Shown here piece after piece: positions 12,385 through 21,718 of a stretch of DNA of 64,000 nucleotides (position 1 is the stretch's first letter; the number at the start of each line of letters is the position of its first letter). The position numbers and the translations under genes were made by a program. The DNA comes from Zantedeschia hybrid cultivar (taxonomy: Eukaryota > Streptophyta > Magnoliopsida > Alismatales > Araceae): positions 33,349,614 through 33,413,613 of the forward strand of contig JARZZO010000008.1 of assembly GCA_030544215.1 (NCBI GenBank). Reading direction: 5' to 3'. Below the pieces are notes generated by a model. The model worked only from the letters and a program-made list of their open reading frames with translations. It was not told the origin of the DNA and made no database searches.

Positions 12385-12852
12385 TGATGCAGCAGATTCT
12401 TTCTTGGGCCGATAATAGTCGGAGTGTCCAAAATCGTGATCAAAAAGAGAGGGAGAGGAGGGTCAGGACAAGGGGACCTCAGACACTTGCACACCAAAGT
12501 GGACGGTGCCAGTTGGGGCCCTGGATGTGGTTCCGGAGTCAGCCCCTCTGACGGTTAAGTTAGTGACACATAGAAGGGCAGAAACGAAGCAGATTCGATG
12601 AAGAGTAGGGTTGAGGGGATAAGATAATGCATACCTCAATTTGACGTAAACAGTGCCTTTAATAGGGGGAACTTGGTGAGCCTCTTTTGTGGCAGCCAAT
12701 ATAGGACTACTCTCTTGGGTTATTTGTAGAGCTTCCTACTTGGAACCTACGTGAGAATTAATGGGCCGAAGGCCAACTTGAGCTAGGCCGAACGGGCCAC
12801 CCCGTCAGACGGTTTGGTGAGGTAATGGTCAGGGCCGAAAGCTCATCGATCA
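12385..12852 (-). repeat. 5' LTR of Tat-like element 1
   Basis: On the plus strand it begins TGATGCAGCAG and contains CCCCTCTGACGGTTAAGTTAG and GGGCCGAA repeats. The same blocks occur in the solo LTR at 19660-20526. The outer end near 12852 is uncertain. Confidence 0.55.
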
Positions 12853-12889
12853 TTATCATTATCATAGGTCATACATAATACTAACACTT

Positions 12890-13073
12890 TTTGTTGTCTC
12901 TCAGAGTTGTTTTAGAGATTGCTTTAATATCTTTACCTTTTAGTTTTACCAACAAGGTTTTAAGGGACGACTTTAGAGGTAGTTGAAAAGTCGTTCCTAA
13001 TATTTTTAGAGACGGCTTTTTTATTTTTAGAGACGAGTAAGAGATGACACCAGTTCTTCATTTTCTTGTAGTG
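12890..13073 (+). mobile_element. CACTA-like 3' terminus fragment
   Basis: Ends in TTTTCTTGTAGTG at 13061-13073, the complement of the CACTACAAGAAAA end of plant CACTA transposons. Subterminal blocks GGGACGACTT, AAGTCGTTCC and AGAGACGGC recur in both orientations just inside. No matching left end or transposase is seen. Confidence 0.4.
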
Positions 13074-13145
13074 TGAATAGGCAAATGGCGCCTCCAGAGT
13101 TCCATTCTGCACGTTATAGGCCTCGAATAGAACATCCACCACTCA

Positions 13146-13795
13146 CAAAGACTGCAACTCAGGTCGGGTTAGGTCAGTCGGGGTCAACCCTAACCCAACC
13201 CATGTCAGAAACCCCTCAACCCTAACCCAACCCAACCCACCATCCAACTCAACCTCCTCAACCCTAACTCAACCCATCTAACAATGCCCCAACCCAACCT
13301 ATGTAACATAAGCTTCATCGGGTTGGGTCGGATTGAGTCGGGTTATACCCTTAATGGTCTATATTTTTAACTTTTCTTTCTTACTACTAAAATTCCATGT
13401 ATAAAGGTATGAGTAAATTTATGTATTCTTTCTTACCACTAAAATTCTATGTATAAAGGTATGGGTAAATTTATGTATCTACCTTAACAAAATAATAAAA
13501 AAGAAGGTAGACACATGGTTACATGGTCATTATTTGAGAACATCTTTGTTCATATTATAAATTATATTTGTATTCAATGATATAAAATTAAATAAAATAT
13601 ATTCTAATTATCACGTTATCATTTATATATATTAACATCAGATTCGAATTAGGTTGGCTTGGTCGAACCTCAATACAACTCAACCCATATAAGGTCGAGT
13701 TGAAAGAACTCTCAACCCTAACTTGATCGGATTCAACCCGACCTAACCATTGGGTTGATCCGTTCGAGTTCGAGTTGACCCACCCAAAGTTGCAT
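13146..13795. mobile_element. hAT-like non-autonomous element, TSD accactca
   Basis: A perfect 8-bp duplication ACCACTCA flanks it (13138-13145 and 13796-13803), the TSD size of hAT. The ends are imperfect inverted repeats: TGCAACTCAGGTCGGGT at the left against ATGCAACTTTGGGTGGGT reading in from the right. The inside is rich in CCCAACCC and its complement, giving a foldback. No coding capacity. Confidence 0.65.
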
Positions 13796-13806
13796 ACCAC
13801 TCACCA

Positions 13807-13866
13807 TTTTGGCCACTTCAAATTAGTTTGCACGCAGCTTCTCCACGGAGGCGATGGGGGCGTCTG
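13807..13866 (-). other. possible orphan exon
   Basis: On the minus strand a pyrimidine-rich acceptor (TTGTTTCCAG) precedes 60 nt, followed by a donor-like ATG|GTGAGT. The most protein-like frame reads APIASVEKLRAN, then a stop, then FEVAKM. The hAT-like element lies just downstream. No family is recognised; it may be a gene fragment or chance. Confidence 0.15.
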
Positions 13867-14936
13867 GAAACAATAAATAAAAAAAAAAGGATTATGTGAA
13901 CAATCTACATTTCTTACATGATATGTATTATCATGGCTTTTTGAAGGGAACTTTTGCAGACGTGTGCCCACGCATCCAATGCATTCACGTGACGTATTTA
14001 AAAAAGTTCATGGTGCCCGCGCATTAGGAGAAAGAAGATGAGAGTTTTTGGAAATTGGGATATGACTTGGGGCTAAAAATGCCAATAGACGTCATAAGCG
14101 TTCTTATCCGTTCCAAAAGCTGGAAGGAGCGTGCTTTTTTGACGGCGCTCCACTCGTTCTTTCTCTCTCCTCCCCAAGACTCCTCCATCCACACACAAGC
14201 CGAGATAAGAAGTGCAATACTTAACTCATGTCTGTAAGTACAGTGGTAATCTTGACTCTTCTACTTCCAACTGGATACAAGCATCCTCGGGGCGCACAAG
14301 TGGGCAGTTTGGGATTCTCACTCCATGGGCTACAAACAAATGCCAAGGATCCTTTATGTTGAGGGCTTTAGAAAAGGGAGCCTTAATTGTCGGCAGGTGG
14401 GGTTCCCTGCCCCGTCTCTTAGTTATTGTCTCTGAGCAGGAACCAGGTACGAGTAGGTGAGGCTTCACTGTGATGCCAATTAACTACTTGCAGCAGAACT
14501 TGAGCTGCTTATGTCAGGACATGGTTGCTTTCTATTAATAAGTCTAAGGTACAGAGCATTCAAGCTGGTTTGAGCAACTTATCTCAGGTTTATGTTCCTT
14601 GGTCAAATTGCATTACAATATTTATACATTTATCGAATAAGCTGCAGGACAGTCCTTGTTTTTTATTTATCCCACAACCCATGCAAAAGCAGTGTACTAC
14701 CATGTGGATTGCAAAATAAATGGCGAAAGGAGTGACAACCTAGCATCCATCTCTTCTTATAAGATGAAGCAGGGGCGTATTAGAAGGACAAGGAAAGCAG
14801 CCAAGAGAACAGGCAATCACCATACAGCTAAAAAGATGAGCTGAAGGGGAGTGTTGCTGTTCAAGGGGGTCAGAAACGATAAGAATACAAGGTATACCAC
14901 AGTCTGCATAAGAGCCAACCAAAGTCCACTGGGGAG

Positions 14937-15326
14937 ATGGAAGGCAACGAAGCCGGAGAAGCCTCTCCAGCATGGTGGGGATCCTTGCATGGCCACCACC
15001 CATGCTACTGGCTGCAGCTTGCTGTGAGTGCCTTCCTCCGCTGCCTCGGATTCGATCACTCCAGCAGTGAACCACCAAAGCGGGACGACGAGGAGGGAAC
15101 AGTGAGTGAGGTTGCCGTTGTCACACAGGTGCATGCTGCTTTTCTTTTTCCACTCCTACCTAATTCCCATCGCTTCTATGGGCTAGACTCCACCACCTTC
15201 TTTCCCCCATGTGTTTTACAGGATGCATCCAAGTCCAACACACAGGTTCTGCTACGTGCAAGGGTGCCAACAAGGAGAGATGTGAGAAAAGGGAAGCCTG
15301 GGCAGACCAACCGGAGTCCAACTTGA
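14937..15326 (+). CDS. hypothetical small protein, two-exon candidate
   Basis: An open frame from ATG 14937 to TGA 15324-15326. A plausible 93-nt intron (15129-15221, CACAG|GTGCAT to GTTTTACAG|GATG) divides it in phase 0, giving a predicted 98-residue product. The 93 nt are also open, so the unspliced reading (129 aa) cannot be excluded. The N-terminal half has an aromatic, mildly hydrophobic HPCYWLQLAVSAFLRCLGF segment; the rest is acidic, then basic. No domain is recognised. The GC-rich, low-repeat setting and the absence of TE motifs make it one of the few gene candidates here. A single frame with no homology evidence keeps the confidence low. Confidence 0.3.
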   Translation: MEGNEAGEASPAWWGSLHGHHPCYWLQLAVSAFLRCLGFDHSSSEPPKRDDEEGTVSEVAVVTQVHAAFLFPLLPNSHRFYGLDSTTFFPPCVLQDASKSNTQVLLRARVPTRRDVRKGKPGQTNRSPT

Positions 15327-16560
15327 AGGCAAGGATGTGAAGCATGCGAGTAGAGTCGAGGTGTGTTTGTTTCTGTACATCTGAGTCAGGTCCTGGACTC
15401 CTGTAATTATAAACTAGAAATAGGACCTCCTGTTTCTATCTCTCAATCATCAGAATTCTTCCTCCTCCTGTATCCAGGATCAAAACACACCCACAAGCTT
15501 TAGGGGGATCTTAGAACTGTGCTCCCTTCTTTGAAACCATGCCGGCACCATGATGTAGTATTAAAACCCTAGACGGAAAACTTAAAGATCATAAATTGCG
15601 ATTAACGTGTACTCCCCAAGTTCCAAGGGAGTTTGGTGCTACTAGGGAAGCCATCCAGCCTGTGCAACAGCCGTGGGGAGGAAGCCTTGCACAGACCTGT
15701 TCCCGATGGACCTGCCAGAACCTCCCATGATGGATTCGTTGGGCATTGACACCTCTGCCTTCCTGTTTTAAGACAGATCCGTGGCGATCTTTCTCGTGTA
15801 AATATGGGATGTACTATTGTACATGATGAATATATAAACAGGAGGGGTTGCGCTGTGCAGCCCAAGTCCGACTATTTCTCCAAATCGTCCTTCTATGTTC
15901 TCCTCGTCGTTCTCCTTAGGGCGCGTTTGTTTGCAGTACATAGGTGTGAATAGTGATTTCATTGTGTAATGTCCGTACACTCTGGATGGGTCTGACATAC
16001 CGCAGCGATTGTTAAAGTAGAAATAGTGGGTTTGTTTTCGCATTTGCGCGTCGGTGCCATATCCACCCGTATGACCATACTGCCCCCGAACCAGTCACGG
16101 GCATGGAAGCGAAGCCAACGTCCATCGCTATCATCCCTCCCCTTCCTTCTCCGCAAGTGCAGCAGAGCAGGTTGAGCGGTTGAAATTCTTCTTCCATCAG
16201 AGGGTGTACGGGTGTGAAGCGGCAGCGCCCGACTGTACCGTCAAGTAGAAGCATCCCGCCTAATACGACACCACCGTGTTCGTCGCAACGCATTCGTCCG
16301 AAGATATGAGGGTTCCACAGGAGGCTGGCCAGTAGAAGGTAATCAACCCCCCCGGGCTATCTCTGGTTCGACGGGTTTGCCGGGTTGTGGGAAATAGGGA
16401 GTCATGTTTTTAGGTTGGCTGGCCTAACGGGTTCGACAGCTTTGCAGGGTTGTGGGAAATAGGGATTCTTCTTTCCTGGTGGGCTGGCCTGGTGGGGATG
16501 ACGGAGGGGGGTGCTGGTGGGCATATGCTTGTTGTGGGGCGAGTAAATGAAGGCAAAGTG
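15327..16560. other. non-coding stretch with 65-bp duplication and a Harbinger-like end motif
   Basis: No convincing gene. A motif TTA-GGGCGCGTTTGTTTGC at 15916-15933 resembles a PIF/Harbinger or MITE terminus. At 16365-16494 a 65-bp unit (GGTTCGACGGGTTTGC... and GGTTCGACAGCTTTGC...) is duplicated in tandem. Element A starts at 16561. Confidence 0.4.
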
Positions 16561-18112
16561 TGTTAGTTTTAGATGGCCTACAAGTCAATCTGATTATGTA
16601 AATCTCGTTCATTTATTAACAAAATGACATAATATTCATTATGTGTAAATTACATTAATTATCGTTTCATAATGAAGTCCGTGGATATGTGCTATAGTGA
16701 TCAGATTATGATAAGATCATACTAATGAGACTGATCACTTAAACACACATATTCTTAATCGTTCCTAGTCGGAGGATATCCGAGAAGGACATCGGATATC
16801 CGGTTAGACTAGTACAGATTACTCATGCTCATATGATGAGGGTGACTGGTCTCATAAGCCACTTGTGTGGAGACACTAAGGTAAATCTGTAGGTGCTCAT
16901 TGGAGAATGAGTTCACTGAACTGATCCGACTGAATAGTTGGATAGTATTGTACCACATTGTCAACCAGTTTGATTCTATTGTCGCAGTTGCGTGGATGGT
17001 CCTCGGACTTGAGACACTAAGGACACCTTGTCGGTGGACTTCTGTATTTTGACATTGGTTTACGAATCTCTAGCTACGGGATTCCAATACGCCAAGGATT
17101 GGGTACAGCGGAATACCGTCGAAGGGAATTGTGTGTCAATAAGGAATCATTCGCTCTCGGTACTTAGAGAGAGAATGCTCTAGGAAGGATGCGCGAACGT
17201 CCCTGGCCAGGGCGGACGATAATATCGGGAAAGGAGTTTTCCGATATTCATCAGCGGCATCCAATCCAAGTGAGTCGACCGGCTAGGGTTTGACAGCTCG
17301 CCATTCCCTGAGTTAACTCAAGAGCATTGTACGAATGAAAGATTATATCCACGCGGTAACTGTCGGCGGAAAGGTTCTAAGAGTGGGTTACTTAACCCTA
17401 ATACCTTCCGGGTTCACGCGGTGTTGCTTGGCACCCAACGTGATCGGAGGCCCGGTCGAATTCGATGTGCGACATCAATTCGATTGATTAATTAATTAAT
17501 AAAAGATTATTAATTGATTAATAAAGCCAGTGAGGAGTCACTGGGCTTGTTGAGCCATTAACTGGACTGGTACTTGGGCCTAGAGGGTCACACACACATG
17601 ATTCTCAAGGCGATGGATAAATAAGTGGGTTTTATACAAACCGGGAGTTTTTATGAAAAACCGCGCGGTTAGTATAAAACATTGCGAACGGGCTGAGCAG
17701 GCCAAGCTGCTGCTAACCCTAGCCGCCCCTCCTCAGTTTCTCTCTCTCTGGCGTCCAGACAGATCCAGATCTGTTCCGCCGCTTCTCCGAATCCCGTTCG
17801 ACGGGAAATCGTCTGCGCGATGCGGCGATCGTTGCGGCGACTAGCGGAGGTTTCGTGGGCTGCGAAGAACGAGGAACGCGAGGATATCCGTCGCGGGAAG
17901 GATCGCGTGGACTTCACTAGAGGCCGAGCACTTGCGCGGCTTGCGGTGTCGCACCGACAGAACCGAACGATTGCGGATTCGAATCCGCACACGGTGAGAA
18001 TTGATTATCCGATAATCGTAGTTTTAGTTTCTTCGAAATGGGAAAACGGATCGCTGTAAAATTTTATTTTCCGCTGCGTGAGCGATCTGGAGAAACCCGA
18101 GAAAACCCAACA
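16561..18112 (+). repeat. 5' LTR of copia A
   Basis: TGTTAGTTTT to ACCCAACA. Contains the hairpin GGATATCC/GGATATCC at 16774-16801 with loop GAGAAGGACATC, and the conserved GTTCACTGAACTGAT. Confidence 0.95.
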
Positions 18113-18113
18113 G

Positions 18114-18131
18114 TGGTATCAGAGCCAGGTT
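18114..18131 (+). other. primer-binding site of copia A (initiator tRNA-Met)
   Basis: TGGTATCAGAGCCAGGTT one base after the LTR, complementary to the 3' end of plant initiator tRNA-Met. Just downstream lie hairpins with arms TAAAATAAT/ATTATTTTA (18234-18254) and GTTCTTCGT/ACGAAGAAC (18293-18313). Confidence 0.9.
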
Positions 18132-19029
18132 CCACTGTTTCTCGTCCTGTTTCAGTCTCCGATTTAATATTTCCATGAATTTATTCCATGCATGTATTCC
18201 GTTAATAAATGAATGCTGGTTCATACGATGAACTAAAATAATCTGATTATTTTAATTCTATTATTTTCGGAATTTTATTTGGGCATTTTCGTGTTCTTCG
18301 TCGGACGAAGAACGACGGGTCTTTAGCGGCCTAGTTCATGCAATCTCAAGTGTTGGGGATGTAAATCAGACCTTAGAACCTCCTGGAGAAAGTCTCCAGT
18401 CCTCGTTGGGCTCCTCGCCGGCGCTAGAGAGGCTGGAGGAAGACAGCACCCTTCTTTTCTTCATCATCCTCTTCGGTTTTTGTGAAAAACCAGATTTTTT
18501 GGGGCTCCAAATGGGGCTTCTTATGCCTCAACCGGTGCCCTTGCCGGCGCCGGGCCATCGCTGGCGGCAAGGGGTCACCGGGCCGGAGCCTGCGGCGCTG
18601 GAGGGGGGGGGCTAGCCGGGCGGCGCCGCCGTCGGGCTGCACCTGCAGAAACCCTAGGGTTTGCAGGTGCGTCGAGCTGCTGCAGGGAAGACAACGGTTG
18701 GGCCACTGGCGGGCCGGGCCCCTGGCCAGACCGGGCCGGAGCCCCTTGCCGAGCCAGGGCTCGAGCCTAGCCGAGCCAGTGCTCGACCCTGGCCGAGCCA
18801 GGGCCCGGGCCATTTGGCCCTAATGGGCTGGGCCCATTTCCCTTTTATTTTACCCAATTTAAATCCCTAAACCCCAAGCCCATTAGAATATAAAATGAAC
18901 TGTTTTTAATTTTAATATTCAAAATTGTTTTGAAGATTGAAATTATTATTCAAATTATATTTAATTGGGCTTATTAATGATTTTTTGAATCATTTTGTAT
19001 TAACTAGCAATTAGTTGTTAATTAGTTGG

Positions 19030-19492
19030 GGTTAATATTAATTTAAATGTTAAATTGATTATTAACCTCAATTTAACTAATTTAAATGTTAAATTAGTTA
19101 TTAAATTAGTTATTAATAGCTATTAGTCTAATTGTTACATTATTAACTATTATCTCAGCTAATTGTTAATTAATATTTGAGTTAGTTATTAATTTAATTG
19201 TTAAATTAATAATTAACTTAAATGACTAATTTAAATGTTAAATTAGTAGTTATTAATTAATTATTGTTGTTATTAATTTAATAGTTAAATTAATAATTAA
19301 CATCAATTGGCTAATCTAAGTGTTAGATTAGTAGTTAATAATTAATTATAGTTGATTATTAATTTAAGTGTTAAATTATTAATTAACTTAGTTGGATTAA
19401 TCTAAGAGTTAGATTAGTCTTTAAATAGTCTAATTGTTAGATTATTAATGGGGTTTTAAATCTAAGTGTTAGATTATTAGAATTGTTCTAAT
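19030..19492 (+). other. array of triloop hairpins in leader of copia A
   Basis: At least ten consecutive inverted repeats, each with a three-base centre (ATG, TTG, GTG, TAG or GAG) flanked by AA and TT. Examples: 19074-19100 (12 bp), 19180-19218 (18 bp, one G-U), 19225-19247 (10 bp), 19269-19297 (13 bp), 19311-19331 (9 bp), 19350-19388 (18 positions, one mismatch), 19394-19420 (12 bp), 19424-19446 (10 bp), 19459-19475 (7 bp), 19476-19492 (7 bp). Arms differ from unit to unit but stay paired. Confidence 0.8.
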
Positions 19493-19659
19493 TTGCATGG
19501 AATAATATGAAATTATTAATTTGGAGTGTGTGCACATGTGATGTGTGTTTTAATGCTTTTAAATTTTGATTTAATTGCATGTTAATTTAATTAAAAGTGT
19601 TTTCGAAATTCAAATACCAATTTTGATTAGATCCCAGTTTTGAAAGCCAAAATTATATA

Positions 19660-20526
19660 TGATGTAGCCGAAGCTATCACGACCGGATTCCGAAGCTGGA
19701 ATCCGAAGTTTTGGATCCGGAGCTGGGTCGGATCGGTGTAAGAGGCTCGACAGGGATCCGGAAGGCGACGGAGGTAGAGGCGCAGCCGAAGGTCCGAGGC
19801 CGAGAGTTGTCCGGTCGGAGGCTGGCTTGTCTTCGGAAGGCGGGACCGAGGTTCCTCCGGCTGATGGGCGAGGCAGCATGGAACCGAGTCTCCTCCGGTC
19901 GAGGGGCAGCCGGCGCACGGCGTCGAGACCGGTGGGAGGAGTCCGAGGTCGGCGGCCGAGACCGACTCGGGGAGGTCGGCGACGATTCGAACCGAGCCCC
20001 TGCAGGAGGGGAAGAAGAAGAAGAAACCGGTCAGCAGGAGTCCCGGGCTTCGGCCCTTAGGAACCCCCTCCGACGGTCAAGTTAGCTTCTGAAGAATATT
20101 CGATTCAGAAGGCAAAGAGTAGCTTTAATGCTATTTGGACTATGGTCCTTGAGGGTCTCGGAGACATACCTTTGGCAATAAATAGCGGTGTATTTATAGC
20201 GAAGGATAGATGATGGTTAACGGTGACAGCCGATATAGGACTATGTTCCGGGCTTACTGGTAAACCGCCATAGTGCCTAATCCTCCACCGGAGTGGGCCG
20301 AACACGGCTGTTGGGCGGAAGGGGGTTGGGCTGCTGATGGGCCGAAGTCTGTTGGGCCGCTGATGGGCCGTAGCCTGTTGGGCCGAGGGCTACTGTGCCG
20401 CTTACGGGCCGAAGGCTGTTGGGCCGCTGATGGGCCGAAGGCTTCCTGAAGGCCTTCTATTGCTGCTGCTGGGCTGAACCGGGGTTGGGCTTGTTTTAAT
20501 GGGCCGAACCGGATTCTGCCTCATCA
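19660..20526 (-). mobile_element. Tat-type solo LTR in copia A leader, TSD atata
   Basis: An 867-bp insertion, TGATG...CATCA on the plus strand, flanked by ATATA at 19655-19659 and 20527-20531. It is absent from the homologous place in element B (near 47320). It contains CCTCCGACGGTCAAGTTAG and repeated GGGCCGA blocks as in the LTR at 12385-12852, in the same plus-strand sense, so it is oriented minus. No open frame in it is credible. Confidence 0.85.
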
Positions 20527-20597
20527 ATATATTTTGAAAACTCTTTTATTTTAGCCATATGATGCGCTGAATCATGTATGGATGTTTAAAACACACC

Positions 20598-20989
20598 GTG
20601 GTCATGGATATGCATTTATTTAATTGTTCATGTGATGAATGATGTGTTTGTGTGGATCGTGGATGAATGATGGATGTTTATTAATTGTTAATAAATAGAG
20701 ATCTGCGCATCTCTCTCTCTCTCATACTCCGATGTATTTCTACCTCCCTCACTCTTGTACTCACTATAAGGCCTTCTTCAATTTACTTGTAAATTCTAGA
20801 ATTTATTGTAATATGATCGAGGCAACCGAGGAAGGAGTGAGGACGATCCACAGCTGCAACCAGGAAGGCGAAAAGATGAAGATCCTTTGCCTATGTGTTT
20901 GCAAGTTTATCTAATGTAATTGTTATATTAGATTGTGTGTGCGTTTGACTGTTGGCTCCAGTCAAACCCACTGTGCTATCCATGACCAC
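20598..20989 (+). other. long-range 13-bp stem in leader of copia A
   Basis: GTGGTCATGGATA (20598-20610) is perfectly complementary to TATCCATGACCAC (20977-20989), 366 nt apart. Element B keeps the pairing with one compensated base pair (47390-47402 with 47787-47799). Confidence 0.65.
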
Positions 20990-21212
20990 ACTAATGACAT
21001 GTATGTGATGCATTGTTTTTCTTTTGATTATGAATCAAAGTAGGTTATAGTATTTAGTAAATATATACGATGTATTTATATACTATCACCTAGAAGAGAC
21101 CAAGATAAAAGTTATCTAAATATCCTCAGATAAACTCTAAGCCGTAACGCGAGTAGTTGTGAACTTACCGCGTGGTCCACCATCGTTATAGTCATAGGAT
21201 TCGAATCACTTT

Positions 21213-21533
21213 AGGCAGGTTTGTTGTGCTATCCACAAAGCCTGCTTAATTGGGAGGAGAAACTGTGGCTATAACATTAGATGCCTATATGATCGGGGTA
21301 GAAGAACCATGTAGCTTTGTTGTGCTATCCACAAGGGTTGCATGCAAATCTATGCTCGTCGCGTAACGATGGTTAGCTTAGACCAGAATTAATGGTTTGT
21401 TGTGCTATCCACAAAGCCATTAAATATCTGGGGACCGAAGCCATGATCAGATATTGCAAGGAGTTGCAAGTCCCATGAGTTGGGTGCTCTCTGATTGTGT
21501 TACAGTTTGTTGTGCTATCCACAAGGCTGCAGT
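21213..21533 (+). other. four-hairpin cluster before gag in copia A
   Basis: Four 35-nt hairpins at 21213-21247, 21309-21343, 21389-21423 and 21499-21533, all built alike: a variable 7-bp outer stem, TTTG, constant inner stem TTGTG/CACAA around CTATC, then AG or GG. Outer arms are AGGCAGG/CCTGCTT, ATGTAGC/GTTGCAT, TTAATGG/CCATTAA and GTTACAG/CTGCAGT; only one position in the last is unpaired (G-U allowed). The last ends 185 nt before the gag ATG. Confidence 0.85.
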
Positions 21534-21718
21534 GCAAGTCATTGAGATTCTGATCCCCACTAGAAGACTATCGGCGTCTCCCGTTCTGTATAACTGAGGG
21601 TTATACAGTCCATCGAAAATTAGTGGGAATTAAACTTGAACAAAAGACCATGTCTTGTTTTAAATTTTAATAATTGAACATCTGCTAAATAGATTTTACT
21701 TATCTCCTGTAGGGAACT

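Larger units (their letters stand above)
2729..12852 (-). mobile_element. Tat-like Ty3/gypsy retrotransposon 1, degenerate, with nested insertions
   Basis: Minus-strand order is 5' LTR (12852-12385), PBS, gag, protease, RT, RNase H, integrase, then tandem repeats and an antisense ORF. RT precedes integrase, which defines Ty3/gypsy. The linker LGEFNISYEPGTPVKGQALA followed by an extra RNase H of WELRIDGSACSKGSG type is the plant Tat pattern. Frames are broken throughout by stops and indels. The RT region is split by the insertion at about 6803-9890. The 3' LTR was not identified, so the left boundary is approximate. Confidence 0.7.

Noticed and set aside
13146..13795. Telomere-like CCCTAAC repeats
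   Set aside because: The CCCTAACCC words are irregular and belong to a longer CCAACCC-rich foldback bounded by an 8-bp TSD.
17653..18059. Repeated open frames in both LTRs of A (also 26231-26639)
   Set aside because: They occur at the same LTR position in both copies, are low complexity and run across the LTR end; no conserved product.
18424..18870. Several overlapping open frames in the GC-rich part of the copia A leader (and 45634-46039 in B)
   Set aside because: High GC removes stops in all frames; products are Pro/Arg/Ala/Gly-rich low complexity without a family. More likely structured leader RNA.
19610..20085. Open frames of 77-124 codons within the solo LTR
   Set aside because: Arg/Gly-rich low-complexity readings on both strands inside a Tat-type LTR; no domain.
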